Source: Artemia franciscana
Taxonomy: Eukaryota > Arthropoda > Branchiopoda > Anostraca > Artemiidae
Length of the DNA: 64,000 bases
Direction: 5' to 3'
Assembly: GCF_032884065.1 (NCBI RefSeq)
Contig: NC_088867.1
Location: 1,791,854-1,855,853, forward strand
Shown here: piece by piece, positions 45,701 to 53,055 of the stretch
Layout of the letters: each line of letters opens with the position of its first letter
How positions within the stretch are numbered: position 1 is the first letter of the stretch
Notes under the pieces: generated by a model
What the model was told of the DNA's origin: nothing
Database searches by the model: none
Seen by the model: the letters and a program-made list of their open reading frames with translations, nothing else
Made by a program: the position numbers and the translations under genes

Positions 45701-48700
45701 ATGGAATTTCATATTATATTTTGGAAAACCTTAGAACATTTCTGTATTTTTCACATTCTTTTGTCAAATAATACAGTAAATTCTGATATTGAGGCATAGT
45801 TCCGGTTCCGGAACTATGAAGTTCCGGTGTTTTTTTTTTTATTTCTTCTGAAGATTTGATTTATATGTTGATTTGATTTTTAGAAGCTTAGTTTCATGAA
45901 AGTAAATTAAGTAAGCATGAATTCTTCTATATCCAAAAATAAGCTTTGGGCCTATAGGAAATATGTCCAAAAGTCGTAATCGAGCATCGATTTCCTTCTC
46001 ATCCAAGATCAGTGGCTCTCAACCGTTTCGGGCCATGCCCCACCTAAATATTTCTAAAATCCTGATGCCCCCTGGTAATATTTTATTTTTGTTATAAAAC
46101 TTTACGGGTTACCTGAAGAAACTTAAAATGCTATTAACTTTAAATGCATTTGAATGTGACGTCATTTAATATGAAAAATATTTTTTTCTAAAGTATGGTC
46201 AGCCGAAGCGTGTATGTCCTTCCCATGAACCAACAAATTATTGTCATGCCCCATCGATGGAGCTTGCACCCCACATTGGGAATCACGGTCTTGGGAGTAT
46301 CTTTTTTCTAAACATAAAGTCGAATTTCCTCTTCCAATACGATTAAACAGATCTTGTTTTTTCTAAGTACTAGAGCTTACATTAATCATCCAGATGTAAA
46401 TTTCCTTCTTTGATTTTTCTATTTTAAAGTTTTGATCCTGCAAATTCCCTATATTTTGCATAAGTAAAATGCCCTTAGAAATCAAATAAAGCTAAATACC
46501 GATAGAACGTAATATTATCTTTTATACCGACTAATCGTGATTCTCATATATCTCGTATATTTTTGGGAAATAATCCTCGAATTTCTGCCATTACTCGTGC
46601 GACGTAGCTGCATGTGCTGGTCTGCAACTGCAGCCTATAGGTAATAATTGCTGCAGCTCCCTACGGGGCCTTGGCCCCGGAGCTCTATATTTTTCTTTTT
46701 TTAGTATAGAACTTCATTTATCAAACAGTTCATCGAACTGTAGTAAGGAGCGACCAGGCTCAATAGTAACCGAAACTCTAAAAATGGAATTTTGACACCA
46801 ATAGTTACATCAAAAGAATGGCATTTTAATGCTGATTATAAATATATAAGTTTCATCAAGATTAGTCTCACCCAGCAAAAGTTACGAGCCTGAGAAAATT
46901 TGTCTCATTTTAGAAAATAGGGGGGAACATCCCCTAAAAGTCCTACGATCTTAACGAAAATCACATCATCAGATTCAACGTATCAGAGAACCATATTGTA
47001 GAAGTTTCAAGCCCCTATCTGCAAAAATGTAGAACTTCGCATTTTTGCCAGAAGACAAATCACGGATGTGTGATTTGTGGTACAGACGTTAAACAAAAAG
47101 AGTCAAACTTTAGCATAAAGAGCGGGGCGTTGAGGAGGAAAAGCCCCTTTCATATGCGGAGTAATTTCTGTTCGTTTTAAGTTTAAATGTCGCTCCTTAC
47201 TTTCATTGAAAAAAACTTGTTTTTTTTGTTTAATATCAGCAAAAAGTCCGATCCTTAAAATGTATCTATTGGTGTCAAAATTCCGTTTTTAAGAGTTTCA
47301 GTTACTATTGAGCCGGGCCGCTCTTTACAGTTCGTTACCACGAACTGTTTGATATTTGTTAGTGTAAAATATTTTTCAGCAATATGTGTCGCAAATTTCA
47401 GTTTCAAGAAGAAATATTAACTTGGGAATACTTTTACCTGAAAATGACAATAAATGATAGTTTTAAATGAATTATGATATTTAAAAGTTTTTCAACATAT
47501 TCAATTTTTAAAAAGCTGATAATCTATAAAAGAGCTCTGATTCTTGATATCAGTTTTTGAGATTTGTTGTGTCTTTCATTTTATTATCGTCCGAAATTGA
47601 ATTTATTAATTGCGTCACCTATAAGCTAATAATTATTTATTTGGGGCTATAACAGCCGTCCTGGCCGAGTGTATTGGTGTGTTGGATTTAGAATCCTTTG
47701 ACTGAGAGGACGCTTGTACCCAATTGTCCAGTTTGGGACGGGGGTCAGTGGCGTGACTCTGTAAGCTTAGCCAGAGTCGACACAGCTCTGAATGGGTACC
47801 TGGAGAAATCTGGGGAAGGTGAACAGGAAGGAGGTGCAAAAGTCTAATGCCGTATCTTTTTTTTTATATTTTTATAAACTGTTTATGCTTGTCCTTATTG
47901 TCCAATTGACTCTGACAGCAATTTTATACCTAAGAATTCACAATAAATTAAAAGAAAAGGACAAGCCAAATAGTACAAAAACCTTACAACGCCATAAACT
48001 TTTTTTTGGGAGGGGGGAACGAGGAGGTAAACCCCTCATATGCGTTATAATGTCTGTTCGTTTTCAGTTTTAATGCTGCTCCTCACTTTCAGCAGAAAAA
48101 CACTTTTCATATCTATTTGTTCATTGTTTTTTAAAATAATGCTAGAAAATCCTGCGCCCCCTCCATTGAAAGTTTCTTCTCCCATGAGAAATTCCTCCAT
48201 GGAAAGATTCAGTGTATCAAAAAACCTTACTGTAGAGGATTTAAGCTCCTATCTGCGAAAATGTGGAATTTGTATTTTTTGAAAGATCATGGATGCGTGT
48301 TTATATGTTTTTTTCCCAGGGGAGATCGTATTGACCAAGTGATCCTAGAATATTGCAAGAGTGCTCACTCGAATGGAATTTAAGAGTTCTAGTGCATTTT
48401 TTTTAAGTGACCACAAAATTGGAGGGTAGCTAAGCCCCATCCCACGCTCTTTTTCCCAAATTTGCCCGATCAAAACTTTGAGATAGCCAACATAGTCTAA
48501 GCATAATTTTTCAACATAGTCGAAAAATTTACTCACTCTTTACGCGAAAGTTATTTTTTGGTATATTTAAAAGATCTATTTATTCCAATTAAACTGCCTT
48601 TGTGATTAAGGGAACATTCTGAAGGAATTGAAACAAAATTCGAACTTTAGCCAAAAAAGTGAGACATTGGCGAGGGGGAAAACCCCCTCATAAGTGTAAT

Positions 48701-49012
48701 AATTTCTGTTCGTTTTAAGTTTTAATATTATTTCTTACTTTCAGTTGAAAAAACTTGTTTTTTAAATTATTTATAAGATGTTCCTCATATTTGAATATTT
48801 CAAGCCATAGGCTAAAAATATTTTTGAAATGTTTGAAATATGTATATTAATGAGCTGAAAACCTTTTGCCTTTGGTTAAAAAGATATCCACTTTAGACAC
48901 TTTTTAACAACAAAGTAAGAAAAATACTAAGGAGTTAGCCGCAAGTTTTGATCTAATAGAGAAGGAACTTACCAATAGCCGTGGCTAGGAGAGTAACATA
49001 AACTGCCTTCAT
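24482..49012 (-). CDS. Secreted Gly/Tyr-rich protein with duplicated domain, 5 exons (full span)
   Basis: Joining 49012-48973, 45022-44957, 32948-32625, 31364-31296 and 24705-24482 (minus) gives one 723-nt frame of 240 residues. All four introns are phase 1 with GT-AG ends. Residues 1-15 are a signal peptide (MKAVYVTLLATAIVA) with likely cleavage before QPYP. Residues 16-35 are a short acidic stretch. Exon 3 is Gly/Tyr/Gln-rich, then holds domain copy 1, then a (AEPE)n acidic tract after a KR. Exon 4 is a Thr/Arg-rich linker ending SKRP. Exon 5 has Gly/Asn-rich sequence and domain copy 2. Both copies share GYQPGSG, FTN.GP.GRPAL and YQAPGL. No known family is recognised. Architecture (split signal peptide, low-complexity Gly/Tyr) fits arthropod cuticle, matrix or secreted defence proteins. 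KR sites leave proteolytic processing possible. Without RNA the splice model rests on frame continuity, which is strong. Confidence 0.85.
24706..27812. other. Intron 4, unique AT-rich part
   Basis: No repeat of the fold-back family until 27813. AT-only low-complexity sequence (TTTAATTTTAATT words) lies at 25405-25515. A 102-codon plus-strand open frame at 27470-27778 has no recognised domain and is not supported as a gene. Confidence 0.5.
27813..29486 (+). repeat. Fold-back/hairpin composite element, near full length, in intron 4
   Basis: Starts TCAAACAGTTCGTGGTAACG, with complete body, inner fold-back (28690-28925) and terminal fold-back (29195-29486). Both junctions show TAATCA (27810-27815 and about 29483-29488), a possible target duplication. 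Confidence 0.85.
29487..29959. other. Intron 4, A-rich sequence, possibly a retroposon 3' part
   Basis: A-rich and AAAAAGAAA-rich 29605-29650, leading towards a TTACT repeat. The combination resembles a retroposon 3' end with a microsatellite tail, but no coding remnant confirms it. Confidence 0.3.
29960..30045. repeat. (TTACT)n-type simple repeat
   Basis: Imperfect run of TTACT/TTACTC units on the plus strand. Confidence 0.8.
30046..31295. other. Intron 4, remaining sequence
   Basis: AT-rich, no repeat or coding region recognised. Confidence 0.4.
31296..31364 (-). CDS. Exon 4 of the Gly-rich secreted protein gene
   Basis: 69 nt between acceptor CATTTTTCAG|GT and donor GACCTG|GTAAGT. Encodes a linker with FRRPVATTSTHVTHTSISKRP. 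It is a phase-1 symmetric exon. Confidence 0.8.
31365..32624. other. Intron 3, with a half fold-back
   Basis: Mostly unique sequence. At 32268-32450 lies one arm and part of the spacer of the terminal fold-back (ACATTAAAACTTAAAACGAACAGG...CTCCGTATATG); the second arm is missing. Confidence 0.6.
32625..32948 (-). CDS. Exon 3 of the Gly-rich secreted protein gene
   Basis: 324 nt between acceptor ACTATTTTAG|CT and donor TTTTTTG|GTAATT. Encodes Gly/Tyr/Gln repeats (GYNQGYNQGFG), domain copy 1 (GYQPGSG...GRPALSYQAPGL), a basic patch (KEKKTKR) and an acidic AEPE repeat ending KEKFF. If the donor is not used, translation would continue for seven residues to TAA at 32599-32601, a possible alternative short form. 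Confidence 0.88.
32949..33636. other. Intron 2, unique part near exon 3
   Basis: No repeat or gene recognised. Confidence 0.4.
33637..35283 (-). repeat. Fold-back/hairpin composite element, near full length, in intron 2
   Basis: Terminal fold-back 33637-33925, inner fold-back (about 34225-34440), body and hairpin ending TTTGA at 35283. The hairpin loop differs (CATC instead of TACC), showing loop drift with stem retained. Confidence 0.85.
35284..36860. repeat. Cluster of diverged fold-back elements
   Basis: A diverged fold-back (35284-35700) has arms ACATTGAAACTTAGAACAAACAG and CTGTTCGCTTCAAGTTTTAAAT around a TATAA-rich centre. Then come a half fold-back (35937-36095), a decayed body (36140-36530) and another diverged fold-back (36535-36860). 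These look like older subfamilies. Confidence 0.6.
37021..37054 (-). other. Hammerhead-like core, left arm
   Basis: The minus strand reads CTGAGGAC, then GGTCAAG-loop-CTTGACC, then GAAAT. This fits the hammerhead CUGANGA / stem II / GAAA layout with one extra base before stem II. Stem II is a perfect 7-bp pairing. Compared with the copy at 21201-21231 the stem sequence changes on both sides while pairing is kept. Stems I and III are not evident. Confidence 0.4.
37310..39470. repeat. ~290-bp tandem repeat, about eight units
   Basis: The phrase AAATTTCATTRAGATCCGATCACCC recurs near 37352, 37765, 37926, 38190, 38476, 38759, 39050 and 39340. The typical spacing is 283-291 bases; the first units are irregular or deleted. 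Each unit also has a CTCATTTTTTCTAATTTTTC block, a poly-C run, AAAGAGAGCGGATCC and 'AAGTTTCATCCCGATCCCTCC'. Short frames within it are chance. Confidence 0.9.
39549..39592. repeat. (GACAGACC)n microsatellite
   Basis: Tandem GACCGACAGACA units just inside the right edge of the insertion. Confidence 0.9.
39717..40385. other. Centre of the inverted-repeat element
   Basis: Two overlapping minus-strand open frames (39850-40164 and 40083-40271) exist but show no recognised domain. A TTAATTAATTAATT low-complexity stretch lies near 40285-40325. No function assigned. Confidence 0.35.
40587..40620 (+). other. Hammerhead-like core, right arm (decayed)
   Basis: The plus strand reads CTGAGGAC, then AGTCAAG...CTTTACC, then AAAAT. 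Same position as the left-arm motif, but stem II pairing and the G of GAAA are lost. Confidence 0.3.
40730..41341 (-). repeat. Decayed fold-back element body
   Basis: Old copy: GTTTAAGTTTTGTAACTTAGAGCCC, TAGCTATCTCATAGTTTTGATCG, CTAGGATCACTTGTTCGATAC and CTCAGGCCCGTGAACTTTTGATG match the body order of the family at reduced identity. It stops just before the next copy. Confidence 0.6.
41342..42794 (+). repeat. Fold-back element lacking its terminal fold-back
   Basis: Begins TCAAACCGGTCGTGG, a mutated hairpin, with body and inner fold-back complete (42220-42500). It stops at TTCAGAAAT, precisely where the terminal fold-back should start, and is followed at once by another hairpin terminus. Confidence 0.8.
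42795..44395 (+). repeat. Fold-back element, terminal fold-back reduced to one arm
   Basis: Hairpin TCAAACAGTTCGTGGTAACG at 42795, full body, inner fold-back (43700-43925), then only the left arm and spacer of the terminal fold-back (44218-44395). Very similar to the left-edge copy 1-801 over the shared part. Confidence 0.8.
44396..44956. other. Intron 2 near exon 2, with a half fold-back
   Basis: One arm of a terminal fold-back of the CTAGTTTTTTT subfamily lies at 44508-44680. The remainder is unique. Confidence 0.6.
44957..45022 (-). CDS. Exon 2 of the Gly-rich secreted protein gene
   Basis: 66 nt between acceptor TATTGCAG|TT and donor CACAC|GTAAGT. Encodes the end of the signal peptide (VA) and an acidic segment with ADSDENELSERFFT. 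Length is a multiple of 3 with phase-1 ends, so it can be skipped without frame change. Confidence 0.82.
45023..46720. other. Intron 1, unique part with a putative hAT-like MITE
   Basis: No coding sequence. A candidate non-autonomous element at 46013-46293 is listed separately. A GC-rich short palindrome (GGGGCCTTGGCCCCGG) lies near 46665-46680. Confidence 0.45.
46013..46293. mobile_element. Possible hAT-type non-autonomous element
   Basis: The left end CAGTGGCTCTCAACCG and right end TGGGAATCACGGT resemble, as imperfect inverted repeats, the CAGTGNTTCTCAACC...GGGAANCACTG ends common in hAT elements. The inside has GCCATGCCCCACC and CATGCCCCATCG segments. No matching 8-bp target duplication is evident, which weakens the call. 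Confidence 0.4.
46721..47233 (+). repeat. Internally deleted fold-back element
   Basis: Hairpin end (TCAAACAGTTCATCGAACTG; loop and part of the stem lost) and body to CACGGATGTGTG near 47068. It then jumps directly to the inner side of the right fold-back arm (AGAGTCAAACTTTAGC) and the end TTGTTTTTTTTG. A MITE-like deletion derivative of about 510 bp. Confidence 0.75.
47234..47352 (-). repeat. Hairpin-end fragment of the fold-back family
   Basis: The last 119 bases of a minus-oriented copy, ending at a perfect hairpin and TTTGA. It faces the deleted copy on its left. Confidence 0.75.
47650..47850 (+). mobile_element. tRNA-derived SINE (Leu-tRNA-like head)
   Basis: TGGCCGAGTG at about 47668 matches an RNA polymerase III A box. 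GGATTTAGAATCC reads as an anticodon arm with loop TTTAGAA (anticodon TAG, Leu). The B-box region is degenerate and the acceptor stem does not close, so this is not a working tRNA. The body contains CTGAATGGGTACCTGG, a segment I associate with tRNA-derived SINEs of invertebrates. A T-rich stretch follows. Confidence 0.55.
48015..48770. repeat. Rearranged fold-back element pieces
   Basis: A minus-oriented piece (48030-48210: CCCCTCATATGCG...GCTGCTCCTCACTTTCAG) is joined to a plus-oriented body (48208-48540), then an inner fold-back half and an end CTTGTTTTTT at 48770. The order implies inversion or insertion within an older copy. Confidence 0.6.
48973..49012 (-). CDS. Exon 1 of the Gly-rich secreted protein gene
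   Basis: Starts at ATG 49012-49010 and encodes 13 residues plus one base, most of a signal peptide. The donor is TTG|GTAAGT. The start is the first ATG below the predicted transcription start; the 5' UTR would be about 21 nt. Confidence 0.85.
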
Positions 49013-49030
49013 TCTGATAAGTACCTTATT

Positions 49031-49064
49031 ACTGACTACACAAAGATATTCACTAGCTTATATA
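49031..49064 (-). promoter_or_regulatory. TATA box and arthropod initiator of the Gly-rich gene
   Basis: On the minus strand TATATAAG begins at 49064 and a TCAGT initiator lies at 49035-49031 with its A at 49033. That is 31 nt from the first T of the TATA, the expected spacing for RNA polymerase II promoters. It sits 21 nt above the ATG. TATA plus TCAGT is typical of inducible or tissue-specific arthropod genes. Confidence 0.7.
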
Positions 49065-51350
49065 TCTTTTGTCACTTATTTTCCATGATATTATTAGAAA
49101 TCAGATAAAATATGTGGTAAAATTTTCAAAGCTAAAACCAAAAATTTTGCAACCAACCACAAAACGTCGATACCAGGTTTCGTTTCCTTGACTTACATTT
49201 TCCTTATCAAACAGAAATTTTTTTTCTCTTTGAGGTTGAAAATTTATGTATGTTAGTTTTTGTACAAGTATCCTTTCATGAATTACCTAAAATCGTAATT
49301 GGGGCGGTTTAAGACTATAATTTGTATTGTTCCCCGAAAGCTTAAAAAGTTCTCAGTAAAATCATGTACCTGGTATTTTGGCCGGTGCTTACTGGGAAGT
49401 AAAATTAGGATAGTACATTGCTAATCAGGAGACCCAAAAGTTTCTAAAGTCAGGATAGCAGCTTACTACTTCCAGTCCCTTACAAAATAAAACAAATTTA
49501 ATTTTAGTTTTTATTTTTATTTTTTTTTTAGTTTGGTTTGAGACCTCAAAAAAAAACTTCCCGCATTTTCCCTTGGTTAGAACAACCACGGATACTTTGA
49601 AATAAACATAAACGTTCAATTTTGACGGTTTCATACTTTCTACTCTTATGAGGAAAGAGAGGGTGGAGGTATGACATTCTTTACCGATTTTTACCAAATC
49701 TCAGGTAAAAAAAAAAAAAAAAAAAGTGTATTTAAAAAAATAAATAGTATAAAATAATAATAAAATAATAAATATAAATAATAAAATAATAAATATAAAA
49801 ATATTAAAAAAATAAAAGTTATTAAAAAAAATAAAATAAAAAATAAAACAATAAAAAATAAAAGTGAAAATAAAATAAAAATGCAGGTAAAGAAAATTAA
49901 ATGGAGTCCTTTATATTTGGCTACTAGTTGTCCTGAAAAGGATAAATTGAAGGATACCAGAGAGTTTAGGGGAGCGGTGTAAAGTCAAGGAAATAAGATA
50001 ATTCCAAAATATGTGCTAAGGTATCCACAGCAATGAAACAATAAGATTACGTTGAACCATTACTTTTTTATTGTAAAATATCAAACTGCTTGAATTTATA
50101 TTTTTTTTTAACCAAATTTAAATGAAAAAAAACTAAACGAATAGAAACAAAGGGGAAGTAAAAACGAAGAGACATCTTGAAAGAGAATGAACAGTAATTG
50201 TCATGACGAGAAATGGTTTATCCTACTTTTACCAATTCTTTTTCCCAGCACGTTTAAGTATAAATGTTTTTAGTATTTAAGTCTAAAAGCAAACAGTTTT
50301 CGCAGATGCAAAATCAATGTCTACAATATAACAAATTCCGAGTAACTTATCAAAGGTTTCGTTAAAGCCAAAAGCATTTGGATCTCTGAATTGAGAAACT
50401 TTTCTTTCTTCGTAAAGGTTACATAAATATAGACTGAAAAAAAACTCTGTAAAACAAATATCATCTTGATGCATGTTTATATTAAAATATGCTAAATTAT
50501 CAACAGTTAACCCCACTCCTCTTTAATACTTTCTGTAATATCCCCTTAAAGCCCTATACAGACTTGATCTTCATTAGGTTTCACTGAAAGCAAAAATACT
50601 TCGGTCAGTTTTGAAATCCGTGCAGAAGTTAAAATACTGCTAAAACATCCTAAAAAAAAACTTTCTTGTGTCGCACCGTATTTCCGATGACTAGACTTAT
50701 TCTAATATTGAGATAACTCTGACCAACCCTTTGTTCCTTCTGAATCCATTAATTTCAAATGTATAGAAAATCTATGGTATAAGTAAAACTTAAGTAGTAA
50801 AAGTTAAGTACTTAAGTAGTCTATTTAGTTTCAGTAAAATGTAAATTAGAGTATATTCTTTAAGGAATGCATTGAGAGAGCATTCCATTTAGTAGCTGCC
50901 AAAACATAAATTATAAACCAACTTTTAAGATAGGGGGTTCAGGGGTAGGAGTTGTATTTTACAAATATTTGTTGTAATTCCTATTTGGTTGAAGTTTACT
51001 TTCATCGTCCGTTGTTGCTATTCGTTTCTTGTTGTTTGTCTTGTTTCAGAATAGGTTCCAGTTCTAAAAGTCTTCGATTATAATTTGTGATTGTAATTAT
51101 TATGGTTTGTGATTTTTTACTGTTTGTGCTGTTTGTCTGATTTTTATTTTTGTACATTTCAAATGCAAAAAGCAGTTGGCTAAATAAAACTCTGGGTTTC
51201 ACCAGTCTATTCAGTTGTGGCTAAAGTATAAATTTCGGTATAATTTTTTAGAGAGGAGGTTCTTGGAGGAGGAGTGGCAAAGCTATAACTATTTTTTGCA
51301 ATGTCTGTTTAGTTTAAGGTTGCATTCATCGTTTACCGTTTCACTTTGTG
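49065..51350. other. Upstream region of the Gly-rich gene
   Basis: No gene recognised. A long A/T low-complexity block (AAATAAAATAA words) covers 49710-49875. Open frames on the minus strand here are short and without domains. Confidence 0.45.
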
Positions 51351-52617
51351 TTGGGCTGTTTCCCTATTGGAAAGTTGGGCTGTTTCCCCTGTTGGAGAAT
51401 TGGGCTGTTTCCCCTGTTGGAAAGTTGGGCTGTTTCCCCTGTTGGAAAGTTGGGCTGTTTCCCCTGTTGGAAAGTTGGGCTGTTTCCCCTGTCGGAAATT
51501 TGGGCTGTTTCCCCTGTTGGAAAGTTGGGTTGTTTCCACTGTTGGAAAGTTGGGCTGTTTCTCCTGTTGGAAACTTGGGCTGTTTCCCCTGTTGGAAAGT
51601 TGGGCTGTTTCCCCTGTCGGAAAGTTGGGCTGTTTCCCCTGTTGGAAAGTTGGGTTGTTTCCACTATTGGAAAGTTGGGCTGTTTCCCCTGTTGGAAAGT
51701 TGGGCTGTTTCCCCTGTTGGAAAGTTGGGCTGTTTCCCCTGTTGAAAAGTTGGGCTGTTTCCATTGTTGGAAAGTTGGGCTGTTTCCCCTGTTGGAAAGT
51801 TGGGCTGTTTCCCCTGTTGGAAAATTGGGCTGTTTCCCCTGTTGAAAAGTTGGGCTGTTTCCCCTGTTGGAAAGTTGGGCTGTTTCCCCTGTTGGAAAAT
51901 TGGGCTGTTTCCCCTGTTGAAAAGTTGGGCTGTTTCCCCTGTTGAAAAGTTGGGCTGTTTCCCCTGTTGGAAAGTTGGGCTGTTTCCCCTGTTGGAAAAT
52001 TGGGCTGTTTCCCCTGTTGAAAAGTTGGGCTGTTTCCCCTGTTGGAAAGTTGGGCTGTTTCCCCTGTTGGAAAGTTGGGCTGTTTTCCCTGTTGGAAAGT
52101 TGGGCTGTTTCCCCTGTTGAAAAGTTGGGCTGTTTCCCCTGTTGGAAAGTTGGGCTGTTTCCCCTGTTGGAAAGTTGGGCTGTTTCCCCTGTTGGAAAGT
52201 TGGGCTGTTTCCCCTCTTGGAAAGTTGAGCTGTTTCCCCTCTTGGAAAGTTGGGCTGTTTCCCCTGTTGGAAAGTTGGGCTGTTTCCCCTGTTGGAAAGT
52301 TGGGCTGTTTCCCTATTGGAAAGTTGGGCTGTTTCCCCTGTTGGAAAGTTGGGCTGTTTCCCCTGTTGAAAAGTTGGGCTGTTTCCCCTGTTGGAAAGTT
52401 GGGCTGTTTCCCCTGTTGGAAAGTTGGGCTGTTTCCCCTGTTGGAAAGTTGGGCTGTTTCCCCTGTTGAAAAGTTGGGCTGTATCCCCTGTTGAAAAGTT
52501 GGGCTGTTTCCCCTGTTGGAAAGTTGGGCTGTTTCCCCTGTTGGAAAGTTGGGCTGTTTCCCCTGTCTGAAAGTTGGGCTGTTTCCCCTGTTGGAAAGTT
52601 GGGCTGTTTCCCCTGTT
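51351..52617. repeat. 25-bp minisatellite, about 50 units
   Basis: Unit TTGGGCTGTTTCCCCTGTTGGAAAG, shifted by a few single-base variants and one slightly shortened unit near 52313. Because 25 is not divisible by 3 and the unit lacks stops in most frames, both strands stay open in all frames and produce apparent proteins with a 25-residue period; these are not genes. The array ends directly at a hairpin terminus of the fold-back family. Confidence 0.97.
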
Positions 52618-52620
52618 TTG

Positions 52621-53055
52621 TCAAACAGTTCGTCAAACAGTTCGTCGTAACGAACGAATTTGTCAAACAGTTCGTCGTAACGAACTGTAGTAAGGAGCGA
52701 CCCGGCTCAATAGTAAACGAAACTCTAAACAATTGAATTTTGATATTAATAGATACATCAAAAGAATTAGATTTTAATGCTGATTTTAAATATATAAGTT
52801 TCGTCAAATGTAGTCGCAACCATTAAAAAGTTATGAGCCTGAGAAAATTGGCCATATTCTGGAATTTGGTTGGGAAAACCCCCTAAAAGTCATAGAATAC
52901 TTTTTTAATAAGTAGAGTTGAGAGATAGAGTCAAACTAGTAAAGATCGGGCTTTGAGGAGGGAACAGCCCTTTTCATAGACGGAGTAATTTTTGTTCGTT
53001 TTAAGTTTTATTGTCGCTCCTTACTTGCAGTCAAAAAATTTATTTATTTATTTAA
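52621..53055 (+). repeat. Deleted fold-back element with triplicated hairpin terminus
   Basis: TCAAACAGTTCGT occurs at 52621, 52633 and 52663, the last with full hairpin (ACAGTTCGTCGTAACGAACTGT). The body then runs to about 52900, jumps to the fold-back spacer (AGTAGAGTTGAGAGA) and the right arm, and ends near 53055. It is about 390 bp after the last hairpin. Confidence 0.8.

Noticed and set aside
47660-47750. Functional tRNA-Leu
   Set aside because: Acceptor and T arms do not pair and the B box is degenerate; a SINE head fits better.
51351-52617. CRISPR-like periodic array
   Set aside because: Units are contiguous without unique spacers and the window is eukaryotic.
51333-52819. Long overlapping proteins with GCFPCWKVGLFPLLES or GNSPTFQQGKQPNFPT repeats
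   Set aside because: By-products of a stop-free 25-bp minisatellite; open in several frames on both strands, with no start or promoter context.
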